Shown piece after piece: positions 57,110 to 64,000 of a stretch of DNA of 64,000 bases; within the stretch, counting starts at the first letter, position 1; every line of letters starts with the position of its first letter. The stretch is from Roseibium album. GTDB lineage: Bacteria > Pseudomonadota > Alphaproteobacteria > Rhizobiales > Stappiaceae. The DNA lies in NCBI RefSeq assembly GCF_001404515.1, contig NZ_CXWE01000001.1, positions 124,001 through 188,000 on the forward strand, given 5' to 3'. The notes beneath the pieces are model-generated. The model was not told where the DNA came from. It saw nothing but the letters and a program-made list of their open reading frames with translations, and did no database searches. Position numbers and translations under genes: made by a program.

Positions 57110-57982
57110 ATGGCCGAGGCTGAAGCCGGCAGTGCAGCGGGAGCACAGGAAAAACATGCGGGTGCCTGGCCGAAGTTTCGGCGGGGTCTGATCAAACTGG
57201 TGATCGCCGCTGCCATCGCATACGCCATGGCAGCAGGATACATGTATGTGAACCAGCGTAGCTTCGTTTTTGTGCCAAGCGGCGAACTGGAAACACCTGC
57301 AGACAAGGGACTTGAGACTGTTTCAGCCGAAATCGTCGAAATGGCGGATGGAACAAAGATAACGGTCTGGACCGCGGAGCCGGTGGATCCGGGTACTCCC
57401 ACTGTTGTCTATTTTCACGGCAATTCGAGCAATCTCTCGGGCCGCTGGAAGCGGTTCAAGCAGATCGTGGACAGCGGATACGGTCTCTATGCACCAACAC
57501 ATCGCGGCTATGCTGGCAGCGAGGGAAGCCCATCGGAAGCCGCCCTCGTTTCCGATGCGCTGGAGCACTACGACAGGGCAGCAGCTGCCGGGTCACCGGT
57601 CATTGTCCACGGCGAGAGCCTCGGAACCGGACTTGCAGCTGCCGTGGGCGCCGAACGTTCTGATGTAGGACTTGTTGTGCTGGAAGCACCTTATACCGCA
57701 CTCGTTGACATGGCAGGCGAAAGCTATCCTTGGCTTCCTGTTGAAATGCTGATGAAGGACCCGATGAAAACACGCGAGCGGATCGGGAAAGTCGGTGCGC
57801 CGGTGATGATTGTTCACGGAACCGATGACGCCGTCATTCCGGTCGACCATGGCAAGCGCTTGTTCGAATTCGCATCTGATCCCAAGGAAATCCTGATCAT
57901 TGAGGGCGCGGGTCACAGCGATTTGTGGAAGACCGGTCTCTGGGATGCCGTCCGGGACAAATGGGCCCGGGAAGGCACCTGA
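57110..57982 (+). CDS. Membrane-anchored alpha/beta hydrolase, Bem46/ABHD13-like
   Basis: The 290-residue protein has an N-terminal cytosolic tail, one membrane helix (LIKLVIAAAIAYAMAAGYMYV) and an alpha/beta hydrolase domain with the nucleophile elbow VIVHGESLGTGL (GxSxG), acid in VHGTDDAVIPV and His in GAGHSDLW. It is probably a serine esterase or thioesterase; the substrate is unknown. The ATG at 57110 has AAGGAG upstream. It is 70 nt after mutL. Confidence 0.9.
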   Translation: MAEAEAGSAAGAQEKHAGAWPKFRRGLIKLVIAAAIAYAMAAGYMYVNQRSFVFVPSGELETPADKGLETVSAEIVEMADGTKITVWTAEPVDPGTPTVVYFHGNSSNLSGRWKRFKQIVDSGYGLYAPTHRGYAGSEGSPSEAALVSDALEHYDRAAAAGSPVIVHGESLGTGLAAAVGAERSDVGLVVLEAPYTALVDMAGESYPWLPVEMLMKDPMKTRERIGKVGAPVMIVHGTDDAVIPVDHGKRLFEFASDPKEILIIEGAGHSDLWKTGLWDAVRDKWAREGT

Positions 57983-57988
57983 ACCACA

Positions 57989-58012
57989 GCTCCGGGCACT
58001 TTAGCCCGGAGC
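57989..58012 (+). terminator. Perfect 9-bp hairpin without a T tract
   Basis: GCTCCGGGC-actтta-type loop-GCCCGGAGC is a perfect inverted repeat with a 6-base AT-rich loop, 7 nt after the hydrolase stop codon. There is no following T run, so it may be a factor-dependent terminator or an mRNA 3' stabiliser. Confidence 0.5.
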
Positions 58013-58126
58013 AAGTCGGACAGAGGACACGCTCTGGCCTGGCAAACCTGAAACACGCCGTATCATTGCTGCACCTACCTGTTCAGGTTTTTTTCGGCAC
58101 TGTTTGTGAAAGGAACAAATCAAAAC

Positions 58127-58753
58127 ATGCTGCAGCTAGATCGAGCCTATTCAGCCGTTCTGTTCGACATGGACGGAACGCTTTTGGATTCCCGTGTGGT
58201 GATCGAGCGTGTTTTAACGGATTGGGCAATTGCCAATGAACTCGATCCCATTTCCATACTTGCCGTTTCACATGGCCGACGAACAATTGATGTCGTTCGA
58301 GAATTCGCGAAAGCCGGCACGGATTGCAAATCCGAGGCTGACAAAATCGAGGCGGCAGAAACTGACGATGTCCGCGGAATAGTGGCAATCCCCGGGGCCG
58401 CTGATTTGTTGAACCAATTGCCGACCGGCCGTTGGGCCATCGTAACGTCTGCCGGCCACGATCTTGCTGTTCGCCGGTTGACTGCAGCCGGCCTGCCAAT
58501 TCCCGAAGTGCTGATAACTGCCGAAGATATCGAACACGGGAAACCTGATCCTTCCGGTTACACACTGGCTGCAGAAAAGCTTGGCACCAGTGCCGGACAG
58601 TGTTTGGTTTTTGAAGACGCCCCGGCAGGTATTCAGGCCGGGTTGAATGCCGGGAGCGACGTGATCGCGATCGGATTTGCCAGCCCGGATGTCGCAAAAC
58701 CCGATTGTCCGGTGATTTCAGACTTTCGGGCAATCGAATTCAGATTGAGCTGA
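58127..58753 (+). CDS. HAD-family phosphatase (sugar phosphatase-like)
   Basis: The 208-residue HAD subfamily IA protein has DxD in VLFDMDGTLLDS, Thr/Ser in IVTSAGHDLAVRRLTAAGL, Lys in EDIEHGKPDPSGYTLAAEKLG and acidic motif 4 CLVFEDAPAGIQAGLNAG. The small cap domain and GKPDPSGY pattern are typical of glycerol-3-phosphatase/sugar-phosphatase relatives. The ATG at 58127 has AAGGA upstream, 12 nt away; GTG 58106 is in frame. It is a single gene. Confidence 0.88.
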   Translation: MLQLDRAYSAVLFDMDGTLLDSRVVIERVLTDWAIANELDPISILAVSHGRRTIDVVREFAKAGTDCKSEADKIEAAETDDVRGIVAIPGAADLLNQLPTGRWAIVTSAGHDLAVRRLTAAGLPIPEVLITAEDIEHGKPDPSGYTLAAEKLGTSAGQCLVFEDAPAGIQAGLNAGSDVIAIGFASPDVAKPDCPVISDFRAIEFRLS

Positions 58754-58891
58754 AAATCGAGGCTCGGTTTGCGCTCCTGACGTTACCGGTCCTTCAGGTG
58801 ATGGAAGGCCCGGCACCCGCAGCGCCCCGAAGTGTCTTGCCGTGTAGACCGCTTCTCGACATCAGGTAATCCAGCATTCAAGGGATGCGCA

Positions 58892-60076
58892 CTAGAAGGA
58901 ACGCTGCATCCGGAAGGTACCATAAAGCTGGTAGGTATCGTTCAGGCCTGAAGCGGCACTGTAGTCGATGTCCCGGTACTGGAGTTCAGGACCGATGATA
59001 AGGCCCGAAACGGGCTCCCACACGAGGTTGCTCGTCACACTCCACTGCGTGAAATCATAAGCACTCGTTCCCGCATCAACATTGTGATAACCGCCTTCGA
59101 CGTTGAGTTCGACGGTTTCGGTCAGGCCGAGGCTCACACCGCCGAAAACGTTCCAGGTTTTGGTGGTTTCCGTGCTGTTGCCGTTCCAGACTGCATCGGT
59201 AATGCGGCTGTCCCAGCCGGTCGAACCATAGGCGCTCGCTCCGTCTGTATAAACGCCCTGCAGTGCGATGCTGCCGCCGTTTGCAAAACCGCCGAATTCG
59301 ATTTCGACACCTGCACCGACGGCCCATCCGAGTTCATCTTCAGAACCGCCGGTCGTGCCGTTGTAAACGGAGTTCGGATAAACCTGGTGCAAGGCGCCCA
59401 TGATCTGGGCTTCACCCCAGCCCTGACTTACGCCGAGGACGCCAATCGCATCCGGCACCCGGGTTCCGCCATATCCAAGCGTACCGCCGTTGAGACCGAT
59501 GCTGGCCTCTCGATCGGAACGGTCCTCCAGGGCTATCGTCGCGTTGAACCCGTTGCCGAAGGCATAGGTATAGGCCACCTGGTTCAGCGACTGGTCCGAA
59601 TAGCTTTCGACCTGGGCGTTGAACGAGTAACCGGTAAAGAAATCGAAATTCGAGTTTGTCAGGCCTGCGAGCAATCCGCCCCACTGGATATAGGCGTTGT
59701 CGATTGAATAGCCCGCGCTTTCGTTGGTCTGCTGCATGTACATTTCGATGAAGCCGCGGAGCGTGCCGAATTCCGTCTGCGTGCGGGCATCGAGATAAAG
59801 GTAGCCACGGGAGCGCCACTGATACCCGTCAGAGTCCCTGTTACCCCATGAGTTTTCGGCCTCGCCGAAATTGCGAACCCGGAACTCGGTGCGAACCCTG
59901 CCGCGGACGCGCAAACAAGTCTCGGTGCCGGGAATGTAGTAGAAACGGGAACCATAGGCATCGCAAATGCGGACGTAGTCGATGGGCTCCGGCGCAACCG
60001 GCAAATCGGCGGCGTTGGCGGGGCCGGTCGCGCTGGCAATGCCGGCAAGCAGACCAAGAGCAACAAGACGGGACAT
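58892..60076 (-). CDS. Porin (alphaproteobacterial Porin_2 family)
   Basis: The 394-residue outer-membrane beta-barrel has a signal peptide (MSRLVALGLLAGIASATGPANAADLP), then the diagnostic ADLPVAPEPIDYVRICDAYGSRFYYIPGTETCLRVRGRVRTEFR and repeated amphipathic strands ending in aromatic FRMQRSF at the C-terminus, the BAM recognition signal. The family lets small hydrophilic solutes pass. Two Cys in the N-terminal segment are conserved in this family. It stands alone; no terminator was seen. Confidence 0.96.
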   Translation of the reverse strand: MSRLVALGLLAGIASATGPANAADLPVAPEPIDYVRICDAYGSRFYYIPGTETCLRVRGRVRTEFRVRNFGEAENSWGNRDSDGYQWRSRGYLYLDARTQTEFGTLRGFIEMYMQQTNESAGYSIDNAYIQWGGLLAGLTNSNFDFFTGYSFNAQVESYSDQSLNQVAYTYAFGNGFNATIALEDRSDREASIGLNGGTLGYGGTRVPDAIGVLGVSQGWGEAQIMGALHQVYPNSVYNGTTGGSEDELGWAVGAGVEIEFGGFANGGSIALQGVYTDGASAYGSTGWDSRITDAVWNGNSTETTKTWNVFGGVSLGLTETVELNVEGGYHNVDAGTSAYDFTQWSVTSNLVWEPVSGLIIGPELQYRDIDYSAASGLNDTYQLYGTFRMQRSF

Positions 60077-60218
60077 TTTAAACTCCAGCGTTCACGGGTG
60101 CCGATACGTGCAAGTATGGATGATGGACCAGACGGTTTGCCAACGGAAAACGCGAGCGAGAAAAGGTTCCGGCACTTTTAGCGAAGTGTTGTGACTTCTG
60201 CGCAACGCAAGATTGCCG

Positions 60219-60686
60219 TTACCGCTTGGAAATAAAGAAGTTTTTAAGTATTTTTGCGGAGTCGGTTTCTCCGATGCCCGCATAGACCTCTGGTGCGTGG
60301 TGGCAGGTCGGCTGACAGAAGAATCGCGTTCCGTGATCTACCGCGCCGCCCTTTTCGTCACCGGCTCCGTAATAGAGTCGTCTGATCCGGGCAAAGGATA
60401 TCGCCCCGGCGCACATCGGACATGGCTCCAGAGTGACATAGAGATCGCAGCCGGTCAGGCGTTGAGATTCCAGCAGCGTGCACGCGGTCCGGATGACGAG
60501 AAGCTCTGCATGCGCTGACGGGTCGTGCAGCTCCAGCGTCCGGTTGCCGTTGCGGGCCAGGATGGTGCCGTTCCTGACCAGAACGGCACCTACCGGAACT
60601 TCCCCTCTTGCGGCAGCGGCTTCTGCTTCCTCAAGGGCGATGTTCATGAAAGAGTTTTTCTCGGTCTTGATGCTGGTTGTGGTCAT
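60219..60686 (-). CDS. tadA: tRNA-specific adenosine deaminase TadA
   Basis: Converts A34 to inosine in tRNA-Arg(ACG). The 155-residue cytidine-deaminase fold has HAE (in DPSAHAELLVIR) and PCPMCAGAI, the zinc site and proton shuttle. The start at 60686 is chosen because residues just before FMNIALEEA are typical for the family; ATG 60647 is an alternative. It is divergent from rluB. Confidence 0.95.
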   Translation of the reverse strand: MTTTSIKTEKNSFMNIALEEAEAAAARGEVPVGAVLVRNGTILARNGNRTLELHDPSAHAELLVIRTACTLLESQRLTGCDLYVTLEPCPMCAGAISFARIRRLYYGAGDEKGGAVDHGTRFFCQPTCHHAPEVYAGIGETDSAKILKNFFISKR

Positions 60687-60863
60687 GTGTCGAGGATATT
60701 TCAGGTTCGCCGAATAGGTCTTCAAGTCGTCCGCACGGATCCCCTCAAGGGTCCTGTGCGCAAGTTGTTTCGCACGTGCCATGCACCAGGAAAAGGGCTC
60801 CATTGCAGAATTGGACGTCAACTGGCGATTTCCGAAACGGTCCAGCTCTGCTATGACGCATCC

Positions 60864-62201
60864 ATGACGACAAGAAAACCTTCTCAAAAGCGCCCAGAAC
60901 CGCAATCAGGCCGAGGGCGCGGAAAAAGCGTGCAGGGCAAAAAGCCCTCCAGGGCTCCCGCCAGGAAAAGGCCGGATGCCGAGCCGGCCAACGTGGTCTC
61001 CGACAATACTCTGGAGCGCGGCGAACGCATCGCGAAGGTCATGGCCCGCGCAGGGTTGTGTTCGCGCCGGGAAGCGGAGACCTGGATCGAGGCGGGGCGT
61101 GTCCAGCTGAACGGCAAGGTGCTGGCCACGCCTGCCATCACCGTTTCGGCGAACGACAAGGTTCTCGTCGACGGAGAGCCATTGCCAATGCGCGAGCGGA
61201 CGCGTCTGTGGCTCTATCACAAGCCGCGCGGACTGGTGACGACCAACAAGGATCCGGAAGGCCGTCCGACGGTGTTCGAAAGGTTGCCGAAGGAATTGCC
61301 CCGTGTCCTGACTGTCGGCAGGCTTGATATCAATACCGAGGGACTGCTGTTGCTGACAAACGACGGCGGCCTTGCACGCGTTCTTGAACTGCCGTCGACG
61401 GGATGGCTGCGGCGGTACCGTGTCCGTGCTTTCGGCAAGATCACCCAGGCAGATCTTGACGCGTTGCAGGACGGCATTGCGGTAGAGGGAGTTCTCTACG
61501 GCGCCATCGAGGCAACCCTCGACAAGGAACAGGGTGGCAATATCTGGCTTACGGTCGGTTTGCGCGAAGGCAAGAACAGGGAAGTCAAGCGGGTCCTCGA
61601 GCATCTGGGTATTACGGTGAACCGGCTCATCCGGATTTCCTATGGGCCATTCCAGCTGATGGACCTGCCGGACAACGATGTCCGTGAAATCCGGGGCAGG
61701 ATCCTGCGCGACCAGCTTGGTGAGGCACTCGCAAATGAAGCTGGTGCCGACTTTGATGCGCCGATTTTTCATCAGCCTAAACAGGATACTCCGAAAAAGA
61801 GCCCAGCCAGCCGCCGCAGCTCCGAATCCGGCTCCGGCCGCAAATCCGGTGGTGATCGGGGTGGCAATCAGGGCAAATGGCTGACTGCGCGGGAAGGCAA
61901 GTCCGAGACCGACAAACGCAAAACCGCAAAGAACGACCGGCAGGATCGAAAGCAGGCCAAGCGTGGCGGCGCTGGTCCCCGGCAGGAAAAGGTCTCACCG
62001 AGATCCAAGTTTCGCATGACGTCCGAACCGAAGCCGCGAAAGGAATTTGGCGAACAGCGCCGGACGCCGCAGCGCCGTATATGGAGCGAAGACGGCTTGC
62101 TGGAGGACAAGGCACAGCAAAGCAGGGCGGATCAAGACAATAAGGATGGTCGCCGACCACCAAAAGGCGGTGGTCGTCCGCGCGGAGGCGGTCGTTCTTG
62201 A
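60864..62201 (+). CDS. rluB: 23S rRNA pseudouridine synthase RluB-like, with basic tail
   Basis: The 445-residue protein has an N-terminal Lys/Arg/Pro-rich stretch, an S4 domain (ERIAKVMARAGLCSRREAETWIEAGRVQLNGKV), and the catalytic domain with GRLDINTEGLLLLTNDG (catalytic Asp) and REGKNREVKRVLEHLG. A C-terminal low-complexity tail of about 150 residues, very rich in Lys, Arg, Gln and Gly, extends it. It modifies the 23S rRNA large-subunit region. The ATG at 60864 is used because the upstream frame lies in the tadA region. It overlaps rsmD by 4 nt. Confidence 0.93.
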   Translation: MTTRKPSQKRPEPQSGRGRGKSVQGKKPSRAPARKRPDAEPANVVSDNTLERGERIAKVMARAGLCSRREAETWIEAGRVQLNGKVLATPAITVSANDKVLVDGEPLPMRERTRLWLYHKPRGLVTTNKDPEGRPTVFERLPKELPRVLTVGRLDINTEGLLLLTNDGGLARVLELPSTGWLRRYRVRAFGKITQADLDALQDGIAVEGVLYGAIEATLDKEQGGNIWLTVGLREGKNREVKRVLEHLGITVNRLIRISYGPFQLMDLPDNDVREIRGRILRDQLGEALANEAGADFDAPIFHQPKQDTPKKSPASRRSSESGSGRKSGGDRGGNQGKWLTAREGKSETDKRKTAKNDRQDRKQAKRGGAGPRQEKVSPRSKFRMTSEPKPRKEFGEQRRTPQRRIWSEDGLLEDKAQQSRADQDNKDGRRPPKGGGRPRGGGRS

Positions 62202-62761
62202 GAATTGTTTCCGGGCGTTTCAAGGGAAAAGCGATTGCCGCGCCAAAATCCCAGATGACACGGCCGACGAGCGATCGGCTGCGTGAGACCATCTTCAATA
62301 TTCTTGCTCATGGTGTTGCCGTCGACGTCGAGGACGCTCGGGTTCTTGATCTTTTCGCAGGCACCGGTGCTCTCGGCCTTGAGGCACTGAGCCGAGGTGC
62401 CCGCCACTGCACCTTCATAGAGGAGGGCGCGGAGGCGCGAGGTGTTATCCGGCGAAACATGGAAAATTTCGGCCTGAACGGTGTGGCCAAGATATTTCGC
62501 CGTGATGCGACCCGCCTCGGTGACGCCGGAACAATCGAGCCGTTCGATCTTGTTTTTGCCGACCCGCCTTACGGGAAGGCACTGGGGGAAGCGGCACTGG
62601 GTTCTGCCGTGAAGGGTGGATGGCTGAAGCCGGAAGCGATCTGCGTTCTGGAAGAACGTGCTGGCGTTGAGCCTGATGTTCCCGATTGTTTTTCAGAAAT
62701 CGACAGGCGGCTGACCGGAGACAGCCAGGTAATATTTCTCCGCTACCAGCTTGCTGATTGA
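62198..62761 (+). CDS. rsmD: 16S rRNA (guanine(966)-N2)-methyltransferase RsmD
   Basis: The 187-residue SAM-dependent methyltransferase has the family N-terminus IVSGRFKGKAIAAPKSQMTRPTSDRLRETIFNIL and LDLFAGTGALGLEALSRGARH (SAM motif) and catalytic DPPY in FADPPYGKAL. The TTG at 62198, overlapping the rluB stop, is the true start by homology. Both genes act on rRNA and are translationally coupled. Confidence 0.96.
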   Translation: MRIVSGRFKGKAIAAPKSQMTRPTSDRLRETIFNILAHGVAVDVEDARVLDLFAGTGALGLEALSRGARHCTFIEEGAEARGVIRRNMENFGLNGVAKIFRRDATRLGDAGTIEPFDLVFADPPYGKALGEAALGSAVKGGWLKPEAICVLEERAGVEPDVPDCFSEIDRRLTGDSQVIFLRYQLAD

Positions 62762-62775
62762 CCCTGCAACGGGTG

Positions 62776-63633
62776 TCAGGTTCCTCCGGGCATCATGATG
62801 TAGACGGTCGGGTTCACAGGCAGAGAGGATCGGCTGATCACGAGTTTCGGCGTTTCTGCCCTGACGATCCGGTAGCCGGCTTCCGTTGCCCTTCCCATGA
62901 AGGCCGGAAGTGCACCTGCAAAGTGAAAGTGCATCGGGATGACCATGGTCGGGCCGATGCCTGCCAAGACATCCATCAGGCTGTCCAGGCGGAGCGTCGA
63001 GGAATTGTCGATCGCCGCGAATACGACATCGATCTGACCAAGTCTGGCGAGGTCGTCCTTTGTCAGCCTGTGATGCAGGTGTCCCAGATGCGCAATACAC
63101 AAATCGGCAATTTCGAAGATGAATATGGAATTGCCGAGCCTGCGGGTTTCCCCGTCCCAGCCGCGAATGTTTGTCTGGATGTTCCGGATGCGGACATCTT
63201 CAACCGTCAGGTCGTGGTCCATTGGACCACCTTCGCGATTCCAGCCGTAGAGCAGATGTTCGATACTCGGGTCGGGTGCTAGCGAGTAGTGGGTCGTATG
63301 AGCCCCGTTCATCGTCGCGACCGTGGGCGGGAGAAAGGGCCGGACACTGTCGTTGTAGTCGGTTGCGATGCGCACGCCACCTGGTGTTTCGAGTTCAAAC
63401 GTCGAGTGGCCGATGTAACGGATTTGAACTTCTCCGGCCTGAAGCGAGGCTTGCCAGACGCGGACGGCATCGGCCTGGGGCTGGAGATAAGGACCGTTTG
63501 CGATCAGCTGACAAATCGCAAAAGCCGGTTGGGCCACAAACGAGAGGAAAATGCCCAGAAGAACCGCAATGACGCGGCCAGGATTGATTTCCCGGTACCG
63601 GGACAGTTTGAGAACGGAAACGCCTGAAGCCAT
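62776..63633 (-). CDS. Exported metallo-beta-lactamase-fold hydrolase
   Basis: The 285-residue protein has an N-terminal signal segment (VIAVLLGIFLSFVAQPAFA) and an MBL fold: VQIRYIGHSTFELETPGGVRIATDYNDS, AHTTHYSL (modified HxHxDH), and CIAHLGHLHHRLT and GPTMVIPMHFHF near the C-terminus. The HxHxDH motif reads GAHTTHYS, so one or more zinc ligands differ from the standard. It resembles UlaG-type lactonases. It is convergent with rsmD (14 nt apart). Confidence 0.85.
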   Translation of the reverse strand: MASGVSVLKLSRYREINPGRVIAVLLGIFLSFVAQPAFAICQLIANGPYLQPQADAVRVWQASLQAGEVQIRYIGHSTFELETPGGVRIATDYNDSVRPFLPPTVATMNGAHTTHYSLAPDPSIEHLLYGWNREGGPMDHDLTVEDVRIRNIQTNIRGWDGETRRLGNSIFIFEIADLCIAHLGHLHHRLTKDDLARLGQIDVVFAAIDNSSTLRLDSLMDVLAGIGPTMVIPMHFHFAGALPAFMGRATEAGYRIVRAETPKLVISRSSLPVNPTVYIMMPGGT

Positions 63634-63762
63634 GTGTCTGGTCCCGGTTTCTATCAGTTCCCTAAAGAGTAGCGGTCAGATCGTCACTGGCAAGCAGGAA
63701 TAGCCGAAACATGTTCAAATCCGGTTTCAGGAGCAACTCGGCAAGGCTTTTGGAAAGAAAAG

Positions 63763-63802
63763 GGCAACCGGCCTGCGTATCACTTATACGGAGGCGGTTG
63801 CC
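63763..63802 (-). terminator. Long hairpin, likely terminator for the right-edge gene
   Basis: GGCAACC-g-GCCT-g-CGTAT / ATACG-g-AGGC-GGTTGCC forms a 16-pair stem with a bulge and a mismatch around a CACTT loop. On the minus strand it is followed by CTTTTCTTT. It lies about 45 nt after the stop codon at 63848. Confidence 0.75.
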
Positions 63803-63847
63803 GCAGGTGGGGGCAGGAGGGAGGAAGTACCCGCCCCGAATGAACTG

Positions 63848-64000
63848 TCAAACAACGTAGAGGCTGACGGGTGCCTTACCGCCCCTCGGGCGTCGGTCGG
63901 CGTCAACATCGCTGTTGGTGTTTGCCTGTGCCTGCATGTGAATGAGTTCACCGGCATGACCGGCTTCCATCATCAATGCGGCCCGGTTGCAAAGGGCTGC
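63848..64000 (-). CDS. Partial gene at right edge (C-terminal 50 residues)
   Basis: An open frame enters from the right edge and stops at TGA 63848-63850. The visible part reads AALCNRAALMMEAGHAGELIHM then a hydrophilic AQANTNSDVDADRRPRGGKA and ends in PVSLYVV. The frame is uninterrupted for 50 codons and is followed by a good terminator, so it is probably the end of a real gene. The family cannot be told. Confidence 0.55.
   Translation of the reverse strand, partial: AALCNRAALMMEAGHAGELIHMQAQANTNSDVDADRRPRGGKAPVSLYVV

Noticed and set aside
60525..60863. Upstream extension of the rluB frame
   Set aside because: It is antisense to tadA and carries no S4 or pseudouridine synthase sequence; the real start is 60864.

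Overview
The window looks like a chromosomal segment of an alphaproteobacterium of the Hyphomicrobiales (Rhizobiales) type, possibly a marine Stappiaceae-like relative (Labrenzia/Roseibium group). Evidence is a Porin_2-type outer-membrane porin, short-form HisG with a HisZ partner, a MutL carrying the endonuclease motif, a groESL operon with a CIRCE operator, a canonical CtrA box (TTAA-N7-TTAAC) and moderately high GC. The genus is inference; the class is well supported. Genes are dense, in short operons with many 1-4 nt overlaps. No tRNA, rRNA, CRISPR array, prophage or insertion sequence was found.

Region 1 (1-11.2 kb): two exported proteins (one cut by the window edge, one DUF2927), a CheZ-like phosphatase, 3-methyladenine glycosylase I, a HemG-like flavodoxin, an overlapping pair encoding a six-helix membrane protein with a [2Fe-2S] ferredoxin domain and a large MscS channel, and the hisS-hisZ-hisG operon. 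Region 2 (11.5-18.3 kb): two polyprenyl-phosphate-sugar type glycosyltransferases, a ChbG-like protein that seems to have lost its metal ligands, then a nitric-oxide/anaerobiosis-type module (Crp/Fnr regulator, NsrR-like Rrf2 repressor with an operator, group III truncated haemoglobin, two tiny membrane proteins). Region 3 (18.4-30.1 kb): a MacAB-like exporter operon, SlyX, a glutathione transferase, a cupin, an HTTM-DCC fusion, a degenerate SixA-Nudix fusion, an SRPBCC-YCII-ECF42 sigma operon, a DsbA-like isomerase and a LysE exporter.

Region 4 (30.4-43.7 kb): groESL with promoter, CIRCE and terminator; a sigma-54 activator; a membrane-anchored HTH-like protein; a TipF-like degenerate EAL protein behind a CtrA box; a BenE transporter divergent from its XRE-cupin regulator, with a repeated operator between them; and an active/inactive M16 peptidase pair. 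Region 5 (42.9-64 kb): a lipoprotein, lspA and ileS; tandem GT87 paralogues; a DMT transporter and ribF; a MaoC hydratase; a cheY-cheZ pair; a NagD-like HAD protein divergent from mutL; a Bem46-like hydrolase; a HAD phosphatase; the porin; tadA; rluB-rsmD; an exported metallo-beta-lactamase-fold protein; and the C-terminal end of an unknown gene.

The most interesting material is a set of unusual architectures rather than a mobile island: the haem/ferredoxin membrane protein coupled to MscS, three likely pseudoenzymes (ChbG-like, SixA-like, EAL), two CheZ paralogues (one with a doubled CheY-binding tail), the NsrR-globin-microprotein module, and the CtrA-box TipF-like gene.
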